64,000 nt of DNA, from contig WPIO01000099.1 of NCBI GenBank assembly GCA_009760855.2, positions 1,238,001 through 1,302,000 on the forward strand, in the 5' to 3' direction. This document shows positions 33,671 to 45,520 of the stretch, in pieces. This DNA comes from Cristatella mucedo (Eukaryota; Bryozoa; Phylactolaemata; Cristatellidae). Made by a program: the position numbers and the translations under genes. The notes beneath the pieces are model-generated. The model saw only the letters and a program-made list of their open reading frames with translations. It was not told where the DNA came from and ran no database searches. The number at the start of each line of letters is the position of its first letter. The first letter of the stretch is position 1.

Positions 33671-34399
33671 GACCGTTGTAAATCGTACCAATCGATCCTT
33701 CGCAACAGCCAATTCTAGCTTTTATAAAAGCATTGTTCAATCACAGACGTACAATCCAAAAATGCTCATGTCTAATCGTCAAACTTCTCCTCAACTTCTT
33801 CCAGATTAGCTCCTCGTCTAGCGATCCATATGAAGGTCTTCTGATCGCTTCTCTAGTTTCTTTGTCCAAAAAAAACAAGATCAGCGACTCTATCCCTAAC
33901 ATGGCAGCATCCTCCTTTAATACTGTCTCTTAATTCCACGCAGCCTGTGGCATAGGCACAGGGCGAAGGCGAAAAGGCCAAGGGGTGCCGAAAAGAAAAA
34001 TGGAGTGTGCATATTGCTACAAATTTTTCCGTGAGAATGCAAATCTAGATTTCAAGCAAGATCTTGTTTCCATGGACTTGACGGATGCTATCTAAGCTAG
34101 TTAGGCATACTTACAGACTTACACCATGCTATAGCCTGAGGGTCTGCTGGCACAAAGAAGACGATGCTGGAACACTGAGGGGGCTTTAACCACCGTATAT
34201 TCTGATGGCTATTGCAAAGCAACAAGCACAGGGCCGTTCACGTCCTTCAACTGAGGGTCCGCGTTTAAATGGTCCGTCCCAGCTGCTGGTCCCATCCTTT
34301 CAGCCTATATCAGGCTTCGTTGCATCAAAGGTGAGCCAACAAGATTATTTTCAGCTTCCCAAGCAAAATTTTACAGCAGGCAGATGATAGAGCGACGGT
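33671..34399. other. No gene seen
   Basis: Short open frames only; may include the outer part of the unclassified repeat U1. Confidence 0.4.
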
Positions 34400-35100
34400 G
34401 TGAAGATCTTGCAGGACCGCTCTTAATTAAGAAACACATCTTCTCAATATCTGACAATGAAAGACATGAGTTCCAATGGTGTCTTTAGTGCCGAGTTTTG
34501 AAGTGTGGCCAAAAGCATTTTAAAGTAACATATTTCATTGTACAGCTCCTTTTCGTCAAGGTCTGAACGGTAGAAGCTTCCAAGATAAAGACACTTTAGC
34601 CGATGGAGTTGTATCTAGTCAATTGTATTCCAAAGCATCTTACTTCCAACATGAAACCAAGTTTGGCATCAAGCAAGATGTGGGAGCCGGAAATACCTCA
34701 AGAAATTTCTCATCGAATTTCACGCATGCTGTCCTTTATTATTCCTCAAGCCTCCTCCTCCACCGACTGACGAACATCTCGAGAGAGTTCTCCAGGTATC
34801 TCTTTCTTTGTCGAGTTCTTCGTTTAACTTCAACTCCCCAAAATGTATATCCCTTTTTGACATCTAGTAGTGATTCCTGATACAGGATTTTTCGATGTCT
34901 TGGCAACTCAATCTCAAGATAGTGGAGGTCGCAAGAGGCGTCTATAAAGATCGTCTTTGGATCCTGCAATTTCTTCGTGAACGTGTTGAATCTTCCTTGA
35001 AAAATGACTAGGCAGTCAAAATGTTAAATTTATAAATACAGTGTAGGACTCTGCCAGCTGTACTTCTTGCTTCAATTGTTTCACTTGCTTACTCAGACAG
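34400..35100 (+). repeat. Unclassified repeat U1, copy 1
   Basis: Shares at least two blocks in the same order with the reverse complement of 36500-37370: block X (34475-34560, GGTGTCTTTAGTGCCG, CATTGTACAGCTC) and block Y (34800-35060, TCCCCAAAATG, GTCTTTGGATCCTGCA, GTGTAGGACTC). A minus-strand frame across block Y reads HYLEIELPRHRKILYQESLL, then KKGYTFWGVEVKRR. It may be a decayed coding element; no family is recognised. Confidence 0.5.
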
Positions 35101-36249
35101 CTTCTCCGAAAGTCCTACAATGCTATTCAGTTCTTCACTATTAGTCTACACAGCCACTGCTTTAGCACTCTACCATGTTGCCTTGTCACATTTGACAGTG
35201 ATTGCTAAGACTTTCTTGAGCTATTTTCAACTCAGAGTTAATCTTGAAACGAAAGAGTTGGTGAACGCAGTTTTTACAATAAAGGTAACGACAACGGAAT
35301 CTTGACTGGCCTGTGGCAGGCAGGACGGGTGAGCTAACTTGACGTCTGAACGATAATAGAAATGAAATAACCAGGATCTGGCTGGTCAACACTCCCTCAA
35401 AACAATCCGCATAATGCTTTTGTTGTTTGGTCGTCCCTATGTTTACCAAAAATTCCCGATCTTCACATGAATTTGCAAATGGGTTCATCCAGTGGCAAAA
35501 ACCTAAAGAGCTAATTGCCCATGAAAATATCCTCCTCAAAGTCAGCACCATCAGGATTTTAAAACATAGAAAGAAACAGATAGGAGAATTCCCTAAAGAA
35601 GAGGAGTAGACACTGCTTTTAAGACTCACACTTTATCTCAAAATCGATGGCTATTGTAAGTCGTAAAGGGAGCTTTCTGCTGGAATAAATTGTAAATTTC
35701 TCAAAACCTGGCGTGGCGTTGTCACCAAGAGAGTGTTGACCTGGCAGGTGAGAAAAGCATGGGAAACTTATTGGGACTTCTTCATCTTCTAGATACGATC
35801 CCCTTCTGCGATCACACCTGAACCACGCCAGAAAGAGTCAAAAGCCAGCCTCTTATCTGCCTCCTCTAACCCGAAGTGAGTTCCTTAGTATACTTGCATC
35901 CACAGTCAGAGATAAGTTACTATGTGACATACGGTTTAGCAATTACTGTGGAATTATATTCGACTAAACTCCCCATTTTTCCCGCCACAAGCGAACATCT
36001 GAGGTCAGTAAATATGGCGACTGTGATTTGGCCAAAAAAGCAGTCATCATGAAAAAGTCTTTCCTGAGCGTTCTTTAAATCAATGACAAATATGCTGCAG
36101 GTAATAACGGTCTCATCTTGCATCAACTCGATTCTAACTCAATGTCCTTGCAGGTCACTATGCTACGACAACGCTGCAGTCATGTCTGGCCACTTTGAAT
36201 GTGTCCGAAAGAGAATACTGTCCGAAAATGAGAAGGTAAGTTTATTAAC
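35101..36249. other. No gene seen
   Basis: Between the two U1 copies. Overlapping short open frames on both strands (35186-35629, 35427-35609, 35920-36126) without recognised motifs; may be further U1 sequence. Confidence 0.4.
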
Positions 36250-36760
36250 CCTGTAAACAACCGCCTGCACCTGGCAGTAGTTCACACTTCAAGTTCTGAT
36301 AGTATTGTCGATAAATTTGCGGAACAATAGAGATCAGCTACTTATTCTTTTTAAGACCAACGCTGAAGTGGAAAGAACTGGCAAAAGGCTTAGCCGTCGG
36401 TCTGAAACGTGACTCTGCAACTCTGGTGGAGTGTGAGAGTTGAGGCTGCAAAACCTATCAACGATGGACGGAACAACAGTGTAGGTCTTTTGGGGAACTC
36501 TCTGGTGACAAATGTGGAACACTTGAAACAAAAATAAAAGCTAGAAGTCTCCTACATTGTATTTTGAACTTCAACTTTTTGTCTCCGTTGCCGGTTTGGC
36601 ACAGCATCCAAAGGGAGATCGACCGCTTTTATAAAAGACTGCAGGATCTAAAAAGTGAACTTCAGAGACGCCTTTTCTCACACCAAATTTCACGAGATTA
36701 AGTTATCAAAACTTCGAGAAGACCCGTTTAAAGAGTCAATAGTATATGCCAAAAGGAGTT

Positions 36761-36818
36761 ATGAATTTTGGGGAATTGCGGTTGAACCTTCGTTCAACCG
36801 CAATTCCCCAAAATTCAT
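36761..36818. repeat. Perfect 27-bp inverted repeat with 4-nt loop
   Basis: The arm 36761-36787 (starts ATGAATTTTGGGG, ends GGTTGAAC) is the exact reverse complement of 36792-36818, with loop CTTC. A further partial arm (AAAATTCATCATTCCCCAAAA) follows. In U1 copy 1 only a single arm is present. Confidence 0.95.
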
Positions 36819-36904
36819 CAAAATTCATCATTCCCCAAAATCTGCCTAAGCACACAGAAGCACAGAGAACTTTCTCTTAATATGTTGGTTTCTCATCTAA
36901 GCAG

Positions 36905-37085
36905 GAGATATAAAGAATAATAATTAAAAATAATGTACTTGATAAAGTGCCCTCAGAGAACCTAATATCTTTCTAGGCGCTTTACATTTGCTGCAAAGGG
37001 AAATGCAATTGAATGGTAAGAAAAGATCATGCTTGAAAACCAAACAAAATGAATAACATGTTTAGGGGTGACATTCACAGTGAAT
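36905..37085 (-). mobile_element. LINE family 1, 3' fragment inside repeat U1
   Basis: AATAATGTACTTGATAAAGTGCCC through ATGTTTAGGGGTGACATTCACA, antisense. It lies between blocks Y and X of U1 copy 2. Confidence 0.75.
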
Positions 37086-37371
37086 ACAGACGGAAATCAA
37101 TTACTAGCTCCAAAAAGAAATGACAACTATATTTACCAGTCTTACAGATCTTGATGCCAAATTGTAGTTTCTTGTCCGATGTTAAGTAGATTTATTGGAG
37201 ACGCTTGAAGAGAACTCTGCCAGCAGAGTTTAGATCTTAAAGCCGCTTGTCATTCAGACGGTGATGGACTAGAGCTGTACAGCAAAATATGTCACTGCAA
37301 AATGCTCCTTGCCATAGGTCATGACACGGCACTAAAGACACCATTGGAACCCATGTCATTCATTGCTTTCT

Positions 37372-38048
37372 GGCCTACCAGCATGTGCGATCAGGCGATT
37401 GCAGCTGGTGCAAAACTCGGCAGCTAGACTTGTCTGCCGTGAGCGTCGCAGTTGCCACATTACTCCACTTCTAGCCGACCTGCACTGGCTACCAGTCAAG
37501 CAATAGATTGACTTCAAGGTTTTGTCGCTCACTTTTAGGTCCTTTCATTCTATGGCTCCAGCCTATCTTTAAGATATACTACCCTATCAGGCCAAGCATC
37601 GTACCACTCGCTTTTCGGAATCCAACAGTCTAGAAATACCTCGTACAAACCTTAAATCCTTTGGAGACCGTGCATTTAGTTCATATGCTCCCAAAGCCTG
37701 GAAATCCCTCCCGACCTGCGTCAGAACATCCCCTGACCTGACCAAATTTAAAAGGAACCTAAAAACACACATATTTAGGACAGCATTTAGTGGGTCCCTA
37801 TGATTTGTGCTCGATGTGCTTATGCGTGCTGACACTGTGCATGCTGCCACTAACCACATTTGCATGCTGACCCAGTGCATGTCACCCCTAACCATATTAT
37901 TCATTTTGTTTGTTTTTCAAGCATGATTTTACTTTCCATTCAATTGCATTTCACTTTACAGCAAATGTAAAGCACCCAGAGAGAGAGAGAGAGATTGAGT
38001 TCTCTGAGGGCGCTTTATCAAGTGAGTTATTATTATTATTATTATTAT
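37372..38048 (+). mobile_element. LINE family 1, RT C terminus and (ATT)n tail
   Basis: Begins LPACAIRRLQLVQNSAARLV and runs through LLADLHWLPVKQ and SDLTTFKRNLKTHIF-like sequence. The full 3' UTR includes an AGAGAGAGAG insertion and ends in ATT repeats at 38028-38048. Confidence 0.8.
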
Positions 38049-38879
38049 TGCCAGTTAAATAGAAGACGTAATTCCTCTTTGGGACTTTCCTTGGAAGTTC
38101 GTCTCAGCACAGCTGCATCAATAGTTAGCTTTTAGTACAGACACCAGGTAGCTACAAGAGTTTATACCATTCTAAATATTTCTTAACTTTAACGTGACAA
38201 ACCGGTGTGTAACACTTTGAAATTCATATTTTAAATGAGTTTTTCTATGCTTAGAAATGCTGAATCAGAGAGTCGGTCTTGACTTATTTACGCTCTTATA
38301 AAAGACACGTTTGTTATCAGCTTGCTAAACGAACGTTTACATCTACTATCAATTAATCTTTATCGATTCGATAGACATGCTAGGTTGCAATTTTTGGCAT
38401 TTCACCAGTTTTGGATCAATTTTACAGTAATTTTTGACAAAAGAAGATTTGGAATTTGTCAGTTTGTCTCTGGGCGCCGAAAAATCGCACTGTGCCTCTA
38501 CATTCATCACTTAAATGTCCACTTTCATTAAGGTCCCCTTGGGTCGTCATCCTGAACTTCTAATCAAAGCAGACAACCAGTTCTCTTTACTATATTCTGG
38601 TGATCGTGCTTCTACGATATATTGGTCTGGTGTTTCCATGAGTGATTAACACCATAAATGTGTAATTAGTTTCAAGTCATGTCCCAGTAACTTTCATAAA
38701 GGCTGCAGTCGGTTCACTACTCAGGAAAGTAACGGTCGATGAGCTGCTAGATTAGTAGCCTTTCATTTCTATCTATTCCCACTACAGCTTGGTGCAAGAG
38801 AATCAATAATCAAGAATGAATGACGCACGGTATCATGTCTAGAAAAGCATACAAGAGCAAGCAAGCGCTATACATGGGC
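38049..38879. other. No gene seen
   Basis: Intron 2 sequence, nothing recognised; a faint family 1 pre-RT trace may lie near 38640-38730 (CATGTCCCAGTAACTTTCAT). Confidence 0.4.
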
Positions 38880-39400
38880 CAGTGTGCTATAGCACACTAG
38901 AAGCCACCCAGAGTCACCAGCAATGAAAGTCGGCAAAAAATTGTAGGATGTGGAAACAGTGGTGCTCACGACAGACAAGCCTATCTGCCATGTTTTGCTA
39001 CAACCGCAAGCATTTGTTGCATGTGCTAGTAGACCATCAAGCAGAAGTCAAGGCTGATGTGAAGAGTTGATGGGCAAGTTTTGATGTAGTATACCGGTCT
39101 AAGCAAGCCCGAATTTTAGCAAGGTCGTGCAGGTTAAGGAACCCAGACTTGACTGTAAAGCTAATGTGGTTCTCTCATGAAAGGTCGTTTTGGTACAGGA
39201 GACCTATATGATGTGCCGATTCAGCGGGAGATATATGCTGGTTGAGTCACTGTTGAGCTTTAAGTGGCCTTCTCCTGGATTTAAGTAGAAACCTCTCTGC
39301 ATCCTGCTTTCGCTCAATCAGACAATCGGCTATATAATCTACCTCCCTTAGGTTTGAAGTGCTGATTAGCATTCATGGTGTAAGATCATTTCCATGGCCT
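38880..39400 (-). mobile_element. LINE family 1, decayed RT fragment
   Basis: Antisense matches to the RT C-terminal half: GCTCACGACAGACAAGCCTA, AGCAAGCCCGAATTTTAGCA, GAAAGGTCGTTTTGGTACAG. Confidence 0.6.
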
Positions 39401-39894
39401 TAGCATGTTTTCAAACGTCAACCATCAGTCATTAGTAAGGCTCCCTATTATTTTACAGGCACCGTTTCCATGTAAACTAGCAGACAAGCAACTTAGTGCC
39501 ACGACTGTAACGCTAAGCGATTATGAACTCTGAGCCTGACAGCAGTACCTCCATTAGAGACTCTGAGCACTGCCACTAAATTACAACACTCATGAAATAG
39601 CCACTATGAGCAGTATTTGGTATAACTGAATATTATAGAGATATTGTATGACTACTGACCTGGCTACTGCATAAGTCTTGTGACTGACCTCAGTCGCTCT
39701 CTTAGAGCTACGGTCTGCTGGCCGGTGACTGCTACTGCTGACCATAACCCTTTTTGGAAGTCAGCTGGAAGTCACCTGCATTTATCAGCCGTAAGATTCA
39801 GGTTTATTTTGTCCTTTTACTACTACTTTGGTAATGATGTGAGAGTATCAAAAGAAACCGAAAGATAAAGCAAAATACTCATACATATTCTACT

Positions 39895-40245
39895 TAAGTC
39901 TGCATTCCTAATTAGGTAGTTACACACGAAGCAATGCTGACTCTGTCAAGTGATTAGCTCTAAAACAAAACTGGGCAGTACTAGAAGGTTTTAGGTTTCA
40001 ATATACGATTTGATCTAGTATGTCGTGCCTTGCTCCAATCTTCGATAAAAACAGTGGAAGGAAGACTGGTTAGAAGTTGGTCAAGTTTTCTTGGTCTAGC
40101 CTTGCTTAGTTGAGTAGTCGCCTGACTACAGCCTTTTTGAAAACTGCTAGGACATGAATTTAGGATAATAACCTATTTACGATATTAGTTATGCATGGCA
40201 GCAGCTGAACAATGCCTCAAGTAAGCAGAACAGTTGTCCTTTCTC
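39895..40245 (-). mobile_element. LINE family 1, decayed pre-RT fragment
   Basis: TCTGCATTCCTAATTAGGTAG, TGATTAGCTCTAAAACAAAAC and TTAGTTATGCATGGCAGCAG are antisense to the RT N-terminal and pre-RT region. Likely the same element as 38880-39400, split by about 490 nt of other sequence. Confidence 0.6.
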
Positions 40246-40479
40246 GCCTCCTGACATAAAGCACTCTCACGTGCATTCATGTTTGTTGCAGAATTCTTCC
40301 GAAAAACGAAGTTCTTGCGAACATCGTATACGGAAACGATACAGCTAAGACCTGTTTAAAGTTATTCTGATTGTTATTTGAGCGTATCGCATAAGCAATT
40401 ACGTGCCTATGGATATCTACACGTTTATCGCTTGGGGCTGCTGGGTCTCCAATGCCGGCTGCTGCCTTAGCTATGCCAG

Positions 40480-41395
40480 CAGCTAGTAACCTGCATGTTG
40501 GTTATGATCGTCAGCAGCTGTTATCGCTTCGTCATCGTAGATCAAATGCATTCCAAGATATTGGTGCTGTTGCTAATATTTGATAACTATGCATTAACAA
40601 AAGAAATGCACCCAGGAGCAGCAGCTGTGGCCGGAACCGCCAGCTCGGACAGTGCTCGTTGGGCTGGAACTGTGAGCTGAGTATCCGCTCGCTTGGTATT
40701 CCTAGCATTGTCTTGAACCGCTTAGCATGCTCCCCCCACATGCGTCACTGTGAATCTCTCTAACCTAGTGGTCATTAGGCCTGTTATAACTCCATCGGCT
40801 AGACTTAATGCTTGCCTTTGGAATCACCACTCAATGTGCAATAAACCTCTGGCAATAAGCGACCTTATTTCTGAAAATGGTATCAACCTGCTCACCATAA
40901 CTGAAACTTGGCTAAAATCAATGTCTACATTTAAGCAGGTCACTAGTGATCTCGCCCTGAAGTTTATATCCCAATCAAAGAAGACAACAAGTCCTCTGGA
41001 CCCTATTCCCACTGTCCTGGTCCAACGTTGCATTAATCTGCTGCTGCCATGCATAACTAATATCATTAATATGTCATAACCCTCAGGTCATGTCCCAGCA
41101 CCTTTCAAAAATGCTGTAGCCAAGCCACTTCTCAATAAAGCGTCACTAGACAAAGAGAACTTGAGCAATTACCGCCTAGTCTCCTTTCTACTATTCCTAT
41201 CAAAGACACTGGAACAGGTCGTGGGGGACCAGTTGAAATCATTTATTGAAACTTCAAACCTTGCTAGTAAGTTCCAGTCTGGCTTTAGAGCTAATCACTC
41301 CACAGAATCACCATTGCTTAGGGTGCACAACGACCTACTTAGGAATGCAGACGTAGCTAGTCTCTGCTTGTTTTGCTCGATCTTTGATCGACCGG
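40480..41395 (+). mobile_element. LINE family 1, 5' end copy with internal deletion
   Basis: The 5' region matches the start of the 21.5-24.9 kb copy (GATCGTCAGCAGCTGTTATC, then SNLVVIRPVITPSARLNACL, LISENGINLLTITETWLKS). It then jumps straight to MSTFKQVTSDLALKF of the pre-RT region, missing about 1 kb of endonuclease. It continues with LFLSKTLEQVVGDQLKSFI and LASKFQSGFRANHSTESP and stops within RT block A. Confidence 0.8.
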
Positions 41396-41767
41396 ATTAG
41401 TGTGCATCAAATATCAGCAACCAAGAGATTGCACTGTTTACGAACCGCTGTAATATGATATGTGGCTCGGAGCAGCTACATTCACAAAGGAGCCAAGCAA
41501 GATTACTGTGCCAGCAAACCGAGTCAGCAAAGCAGCTATTCGAGACCGGGCCGTGCCCTCTTAAATAACAGGAAGGAGATATGTCAAACAGCAAGAAGAC
41601 ATGCTTAAGCAGTAGTGTATTCCAAGCCGCGACAGTTGTGAATGAGTGCAGGAACGGTCAACATTTCTTCCAGAAATCAGAAAAATTAGTATAAAACATA
41701 GCATGTTCCACAATTCAAAAGCAGGTAGTGAGCAACAGCTCTGGTGAGCTGCTCGTGACTGTCTTAC
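41396..41767. other. No gene seen
   Basis: Start of intron 2; no recognised feature. Confidence 0.5.
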
Positions 41768-41977
41768 CCATTTCTGTCCTGTATTGAATAGCAACAAAGT
41801 CAACCACATATTCTTGCACATCACCCAGAACGAAATACCACCACACACTGTCATTACTGATAAGAGCATTGTCGGTGCATTCTGAAGTGCTGTATAGGAC
41901 CGTCCTAGAAGTGTAGTTCTTTCTGCCACCAGAGTAATCACTGGAAAGATAGGCTGGTTTTCCCAGACCTACATGTC
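41768..41977 (-). CDS. Exon 2: N-terminal half of F-type lectin (fucolectin) domain
   Basis: A 210-nt, phase 1-1 exon runs from a strong acceptor (TATTTTTGCAG) to donor GG|GTAAGA. It encodes GLGKPAYLSSDYSGG near the start, then a cysteine (SECTDN), then VWWYFVLGD and VVDFVAIQYRTEM. This matches the order of conserved features in F-type lectins and tachylectin/pentraxin-like domains: GKPA.SS, C, WW.VDLG and V..V.I.R. The canonical fucose-binding motif is a His, then about 26 residues later RxDx4(R/K). Here the arginine is present but the aspartate is glutamate (RTE), and no histidine occurs in this exon beyond its first few residues. The ligand may therefore differ from fucose. The domain continues in exon 3, 13.5 kb away. 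Confidence 0.75.
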
Positions 41978-42719
41978 CTGCAAAAATAGCTGACTGCATG
42001 CCTTTATGTTGCCAGAGATCTCAGTAAACTCAGCAAGATAAAAATAAAAGTACTAAGATAATGCTTCAGTGCAGATGCAATGTACAAATGCATGGACGCG
42101 TTGCTTTGGGAGGCTTAGTTACTTAAGCAGTGCCCGAATAAATGTGTGCATCGTTGACAAGTGAAAGTAGACTAACTTGGCTGGCACTATTACGATTTGA
42201 TCTGATGAAAGGTAGTTTTACAGAAAACGCTTCGATTATTTGTTTAAGCTGTCTGTAAGATTACTACCAAGGACGTTTAGAGCTTGCTTAGCAGAAGAAA
42301 CAGAAGCAGGTGTTCTCCAGGGTGACTGCTACAGTCTGCATTCTCAAGATTTCTCAGCCGAGCTGTGGAGGGGGACACAGTAGGCGTAGCTGCACTGTAA
42401 TTTAATGCATTATAACTATTATATTGTCGTTATAACAAGGAATTGCAGCCACTAGCCGAAGCAATTCATTACAGGTGATTGCTGGAATGGAAAATATATT
42501 GCAGTAGAGGAAAGGCCTACACAGCAATGACGAGCTTAAAAACTCTGTGTCCACTCTGCGTCCCACGTATCGACGAGTGGGTTGATAATTTAGAGCCGTG
42601 TAAGGTCGCAAACCTCGCAGCCATGACTTGTGTATACATTTGTGAAAAAATATGCTTACCAATACCGAACCGAGAAAAGTGCTTCGGCCTGTATAGCGAC
42701 TTAATTTAGAGGGTAGATT
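41978..42719. other. No gene seen
   Basis: End of intron 1 upstream of exon 2; nothing recognised. Confidence 0.5.
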
Positions 42720-44080
42720 TAGGTAGAGTATCTCTGCTTGTTTTGCTCGATCTTGCCGCAGCTTTTGATGCTATCTATCATACATTTCTTCGCAGGTGCC
42801 TCTCATTTGGCTAAGCGGTCACTGGCCCTGCATTGCCATGTTTCAGGTGCTACCTCAATGGCAGCCGCCACACTATTGATAGGAATCGACAAAGATCGTC
42901 CGCGGACCCTGTGAAGTAAAGGGTACCTCGGTGCTCCGTGCTTGGTCTTGTTCTTTTAATGGCTTTTACTCTTCCTCTTGCTGAAGTGATTGCCAAACGC
43001 AATCTAGGCTTTCACTTCTCTGGGAAAGACACTCAGTTGTATCTTTGCTTTGACGCCTCCAGCAGCCCAGCATGTTGAATTCTCTCAATGCCCTTGCTGC
43101 ATGTATTAATGACGTCCGCAAATGGAGGGCAGCAATTTTTTAAAATTTATTAAATGAAAAAACCAACGTGTTAGTTATGCAAAAAAATTCGAGTATAGAA
43201 TTTGGAAAGGTTAATGCTCACAACCGGCTCTGCAAGCATTGGTTCCGTTGACTCTGCAGGAAATCTATATGGCATGATCCAAAATGAATCTTTTATTACA
43301 CGACCACATCAGCTCCACACTCAAGTCAGCCTAATTTCAGCTACAGAAAACTGCTAAAATTCGGGCTTGATTATTCAAGTATACCATAAATAAATTGGTA
43401 TGTGCATTTGCAACACCCCATCTTGACTTCTGTAACTCATCGCTAGCTGGTATAACAGCCTGTGCAATCAGGGGCTTAAACTCTGCAGCTAGTCTTGCCC
43501 GTAGTAGCTTGGCAGTTGCAACATCAGGCCACTTCTCGCCAACATGCACTAGCTCCAAGTCAAGCAAGGCATCTGCTTCAAGGTTTCGTCACTAATATTT
43601 AGGCCCTTTCATTCTTTTGCTCTAGCCTATCTGTTTGATTTACTCCCCACATGGCTAAGCATCGTGTCACTTTTCTGAATCTAAATTTCCACTCATACCT
43701 CATACAAATCTCAAATCCTTTTGTGACCGTGCGTTTAGTTCTTATGCTCCCAAATCCTGGAGCACATTCCGACAAGCATCACGTAATCTTCTGAATTGAC
43801 CACATTTGAAAAGAAAGTAAAAACGCTTCTTTTTATCTCGGCATTTCTTGGGTTCCTGCGATTCGTCTTTTTAAGTGCCTAATCTTGCAGATACTGTGCA
43901 TGCTGCCACTAACCATACTTGCATGCTGACCCTGTGCATGTCACCCCTATTCATGTTCTCCTTGTTGTTTATTGAGAAGGCTGTCACTAAGCACTCGATC
44001 GTGCTTTGTTTACTGCCAAATTAAAGCTCCTAGAAAGAGATGGAGTTCACAAACTATGCTATATCAAACGTATAATTAAA
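42720..44080 (+). mobile_element. LINE family 1, decayed RT copy with 3' end
   Basis: Starts at RT block A (VSLLVLLDLAAAFDAIYHTF) and runs through NLGFHFSGKDTQLYLCFDA, where the YADD motif is destroyed, to the RT C terminus and 3' UTR (CATACTTGCATGCTGACCCT). A weak tail lies near 44060. Confidence 0.7.
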
Positions 44081-45234
44081 AATACTTATAAGTCAATGAT
44101 AAGCCAGGCGCCAAGCATAGGCTAGAAGAAATGCAAGAAAACTGAATGGCCGTAGGGAAACTAGGCGATGTCTAACAGAAAATGTAAGGTGACATAGATC
44201 CATTTGTTATTCCAAAAAGCCAGAAACGCTAAGTGAGGTTACAGGAAAGTTTTCTAACGTGCACTCAATGCCTAACCGGTTAGATTATGGTGTCCTTAAG
44301 GTTGTTAGGATTACCTGAGTTTTATCAGTTGAGCTTCAATAATTCTTGATATTAGTTAGCGTAAAAGAAAATTCTCCTAGCTTCCCAGTCGAAATGATTC
44401 ACAAACTCAGCCCTTTAAAACCAGCTGCAAGAAAAAGGAACCTGGTGGTGTTTAGCTACATCAGAGTTTCTTTAGCAAAGAAGAGGAAACAAGGATACAA
44501 ATTAGTTGATAACGCTAAATCTACTTTCGAAAGAGTAAACCCTGATTCAAGAGATATTTAATTGAAGGCTGCGAGTTAAATTAATCAGCTGCATACTACA
44601 CACAGGTGGCTTTCAACAGATTTTCGAGGTACCAGTGACGAACTCAGTCACAGCCAACTTCTCGCTGAGAACAGCAGGAAAAGTTTTTAGCTAGCTCGGT
44701 AGTTCATACCGGCTAATCCTCCTGCCCGGTTTTTCGTTATGAATTGAACAGCATCGCTTGGAGCCGTCTTTTGACTGCTTGCGACTGCTCCCACAAAAGT
44801 AGTAGTGGTGAGAAGACATTTTTTTAAGTTTACCTACGGCAAACCGACGAGGCTTTACCTTTTTTTGACAAAGGAGGACAGGCTTGTGGCGACTACCTAA
44901 ATAAGCTCAAACAATTATTTCCAGCTCAGGATATTCTTGAAGATCACCATAAAGCCGTATTTTGAGTTAGATCAGAACTACGGCATAGGTGCTACAGCCT
45001 AGCCTTGCATCACAGACTAAACCCTTGGATAAGAGTTAGTAGAAACTCGTGCAGGTGCTTGCGGACCATCTTATGCTGGTACAGCTTAGAATTTCTGAAA
45101 CCAACAACCTTCGCTGTTGTCATCAACGACCAGGCGAAACGGTGAAGGAATTTTTAGCCACCCACTGTCTTTAAGCTAAGCACTTCAAATTCCATCAAAT
45201 CTTGGTGAAAGCTCTACGAAACCAGTTGTATGCA
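44081..45234. other. No clear gene
   Basis: Contains only the short frame at 44346-44561, listed separately. Confidence 0.5.
44346..44561 (+). other. Short unrecognised open frame (71 codons)
   Basis: A lysine/arginine-rich frame with SFPVEMIHKLSPLKPAARK, VSLAKKRKQGYKLVDNAK and ending VNPDSRDI. It overlaps no recognised repeat. There is no domain, no clear splice site and no neighbour that gives it a role, so it may be chance. Confidence 0.12.
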
Positions 45235-45520
45235 GCATGCTGTCTCTTTATTCTCTGGCTCTAGCCTTTTCATAAGAATTACTGCCCCACCAAGCTAGAC
45301 AGCCAACTAACCGATGTTTTTATGTAAATCGTCTAGATAACCAATGCAGACATCAAATCCTTTGGAGAAAGTGCATCGAATTCTTATGCTCCCAGACCGT
45401 GGAACTCACTACCGAAGCCCCTTACAACGTCCCTTGACGTAGCAACATTTAAAAATAATAATAAAACGACCTGCTTATCACAGCATTTAGCGAGTCTTTA
45501 AGATTCGTATTTCATGTGCA
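45235..45520 (+). mobile_element. LINE family 1, decayed 3' coding fragment
   Basis: CTCTTTATTCTCTGGCTCTAG, CATCAAATCCTTTGGAGAAAG and TATCACAGCATTTAGCGAGTC match the RT C terminus. Confidence 0.6.

Larger units (their letters stand above)
36500..37370 (-). repeat. Unclassified repeat U1, copy 2 (inverted)
   Basis: Inverted relative to copy 1, with block Y at 36550-36790 and block X at 37250-37365. It is interrupted by a LINE 3' fragment (36905-37085). The frame in block Y reads KFHEIKLSKLREDPFKESIV, then KRSYEFWGIAVE, parallel to copy 1 (KGYTFWGVEV). Its right end abuts a LINE fragment at 37372. Confidence 0.5.
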
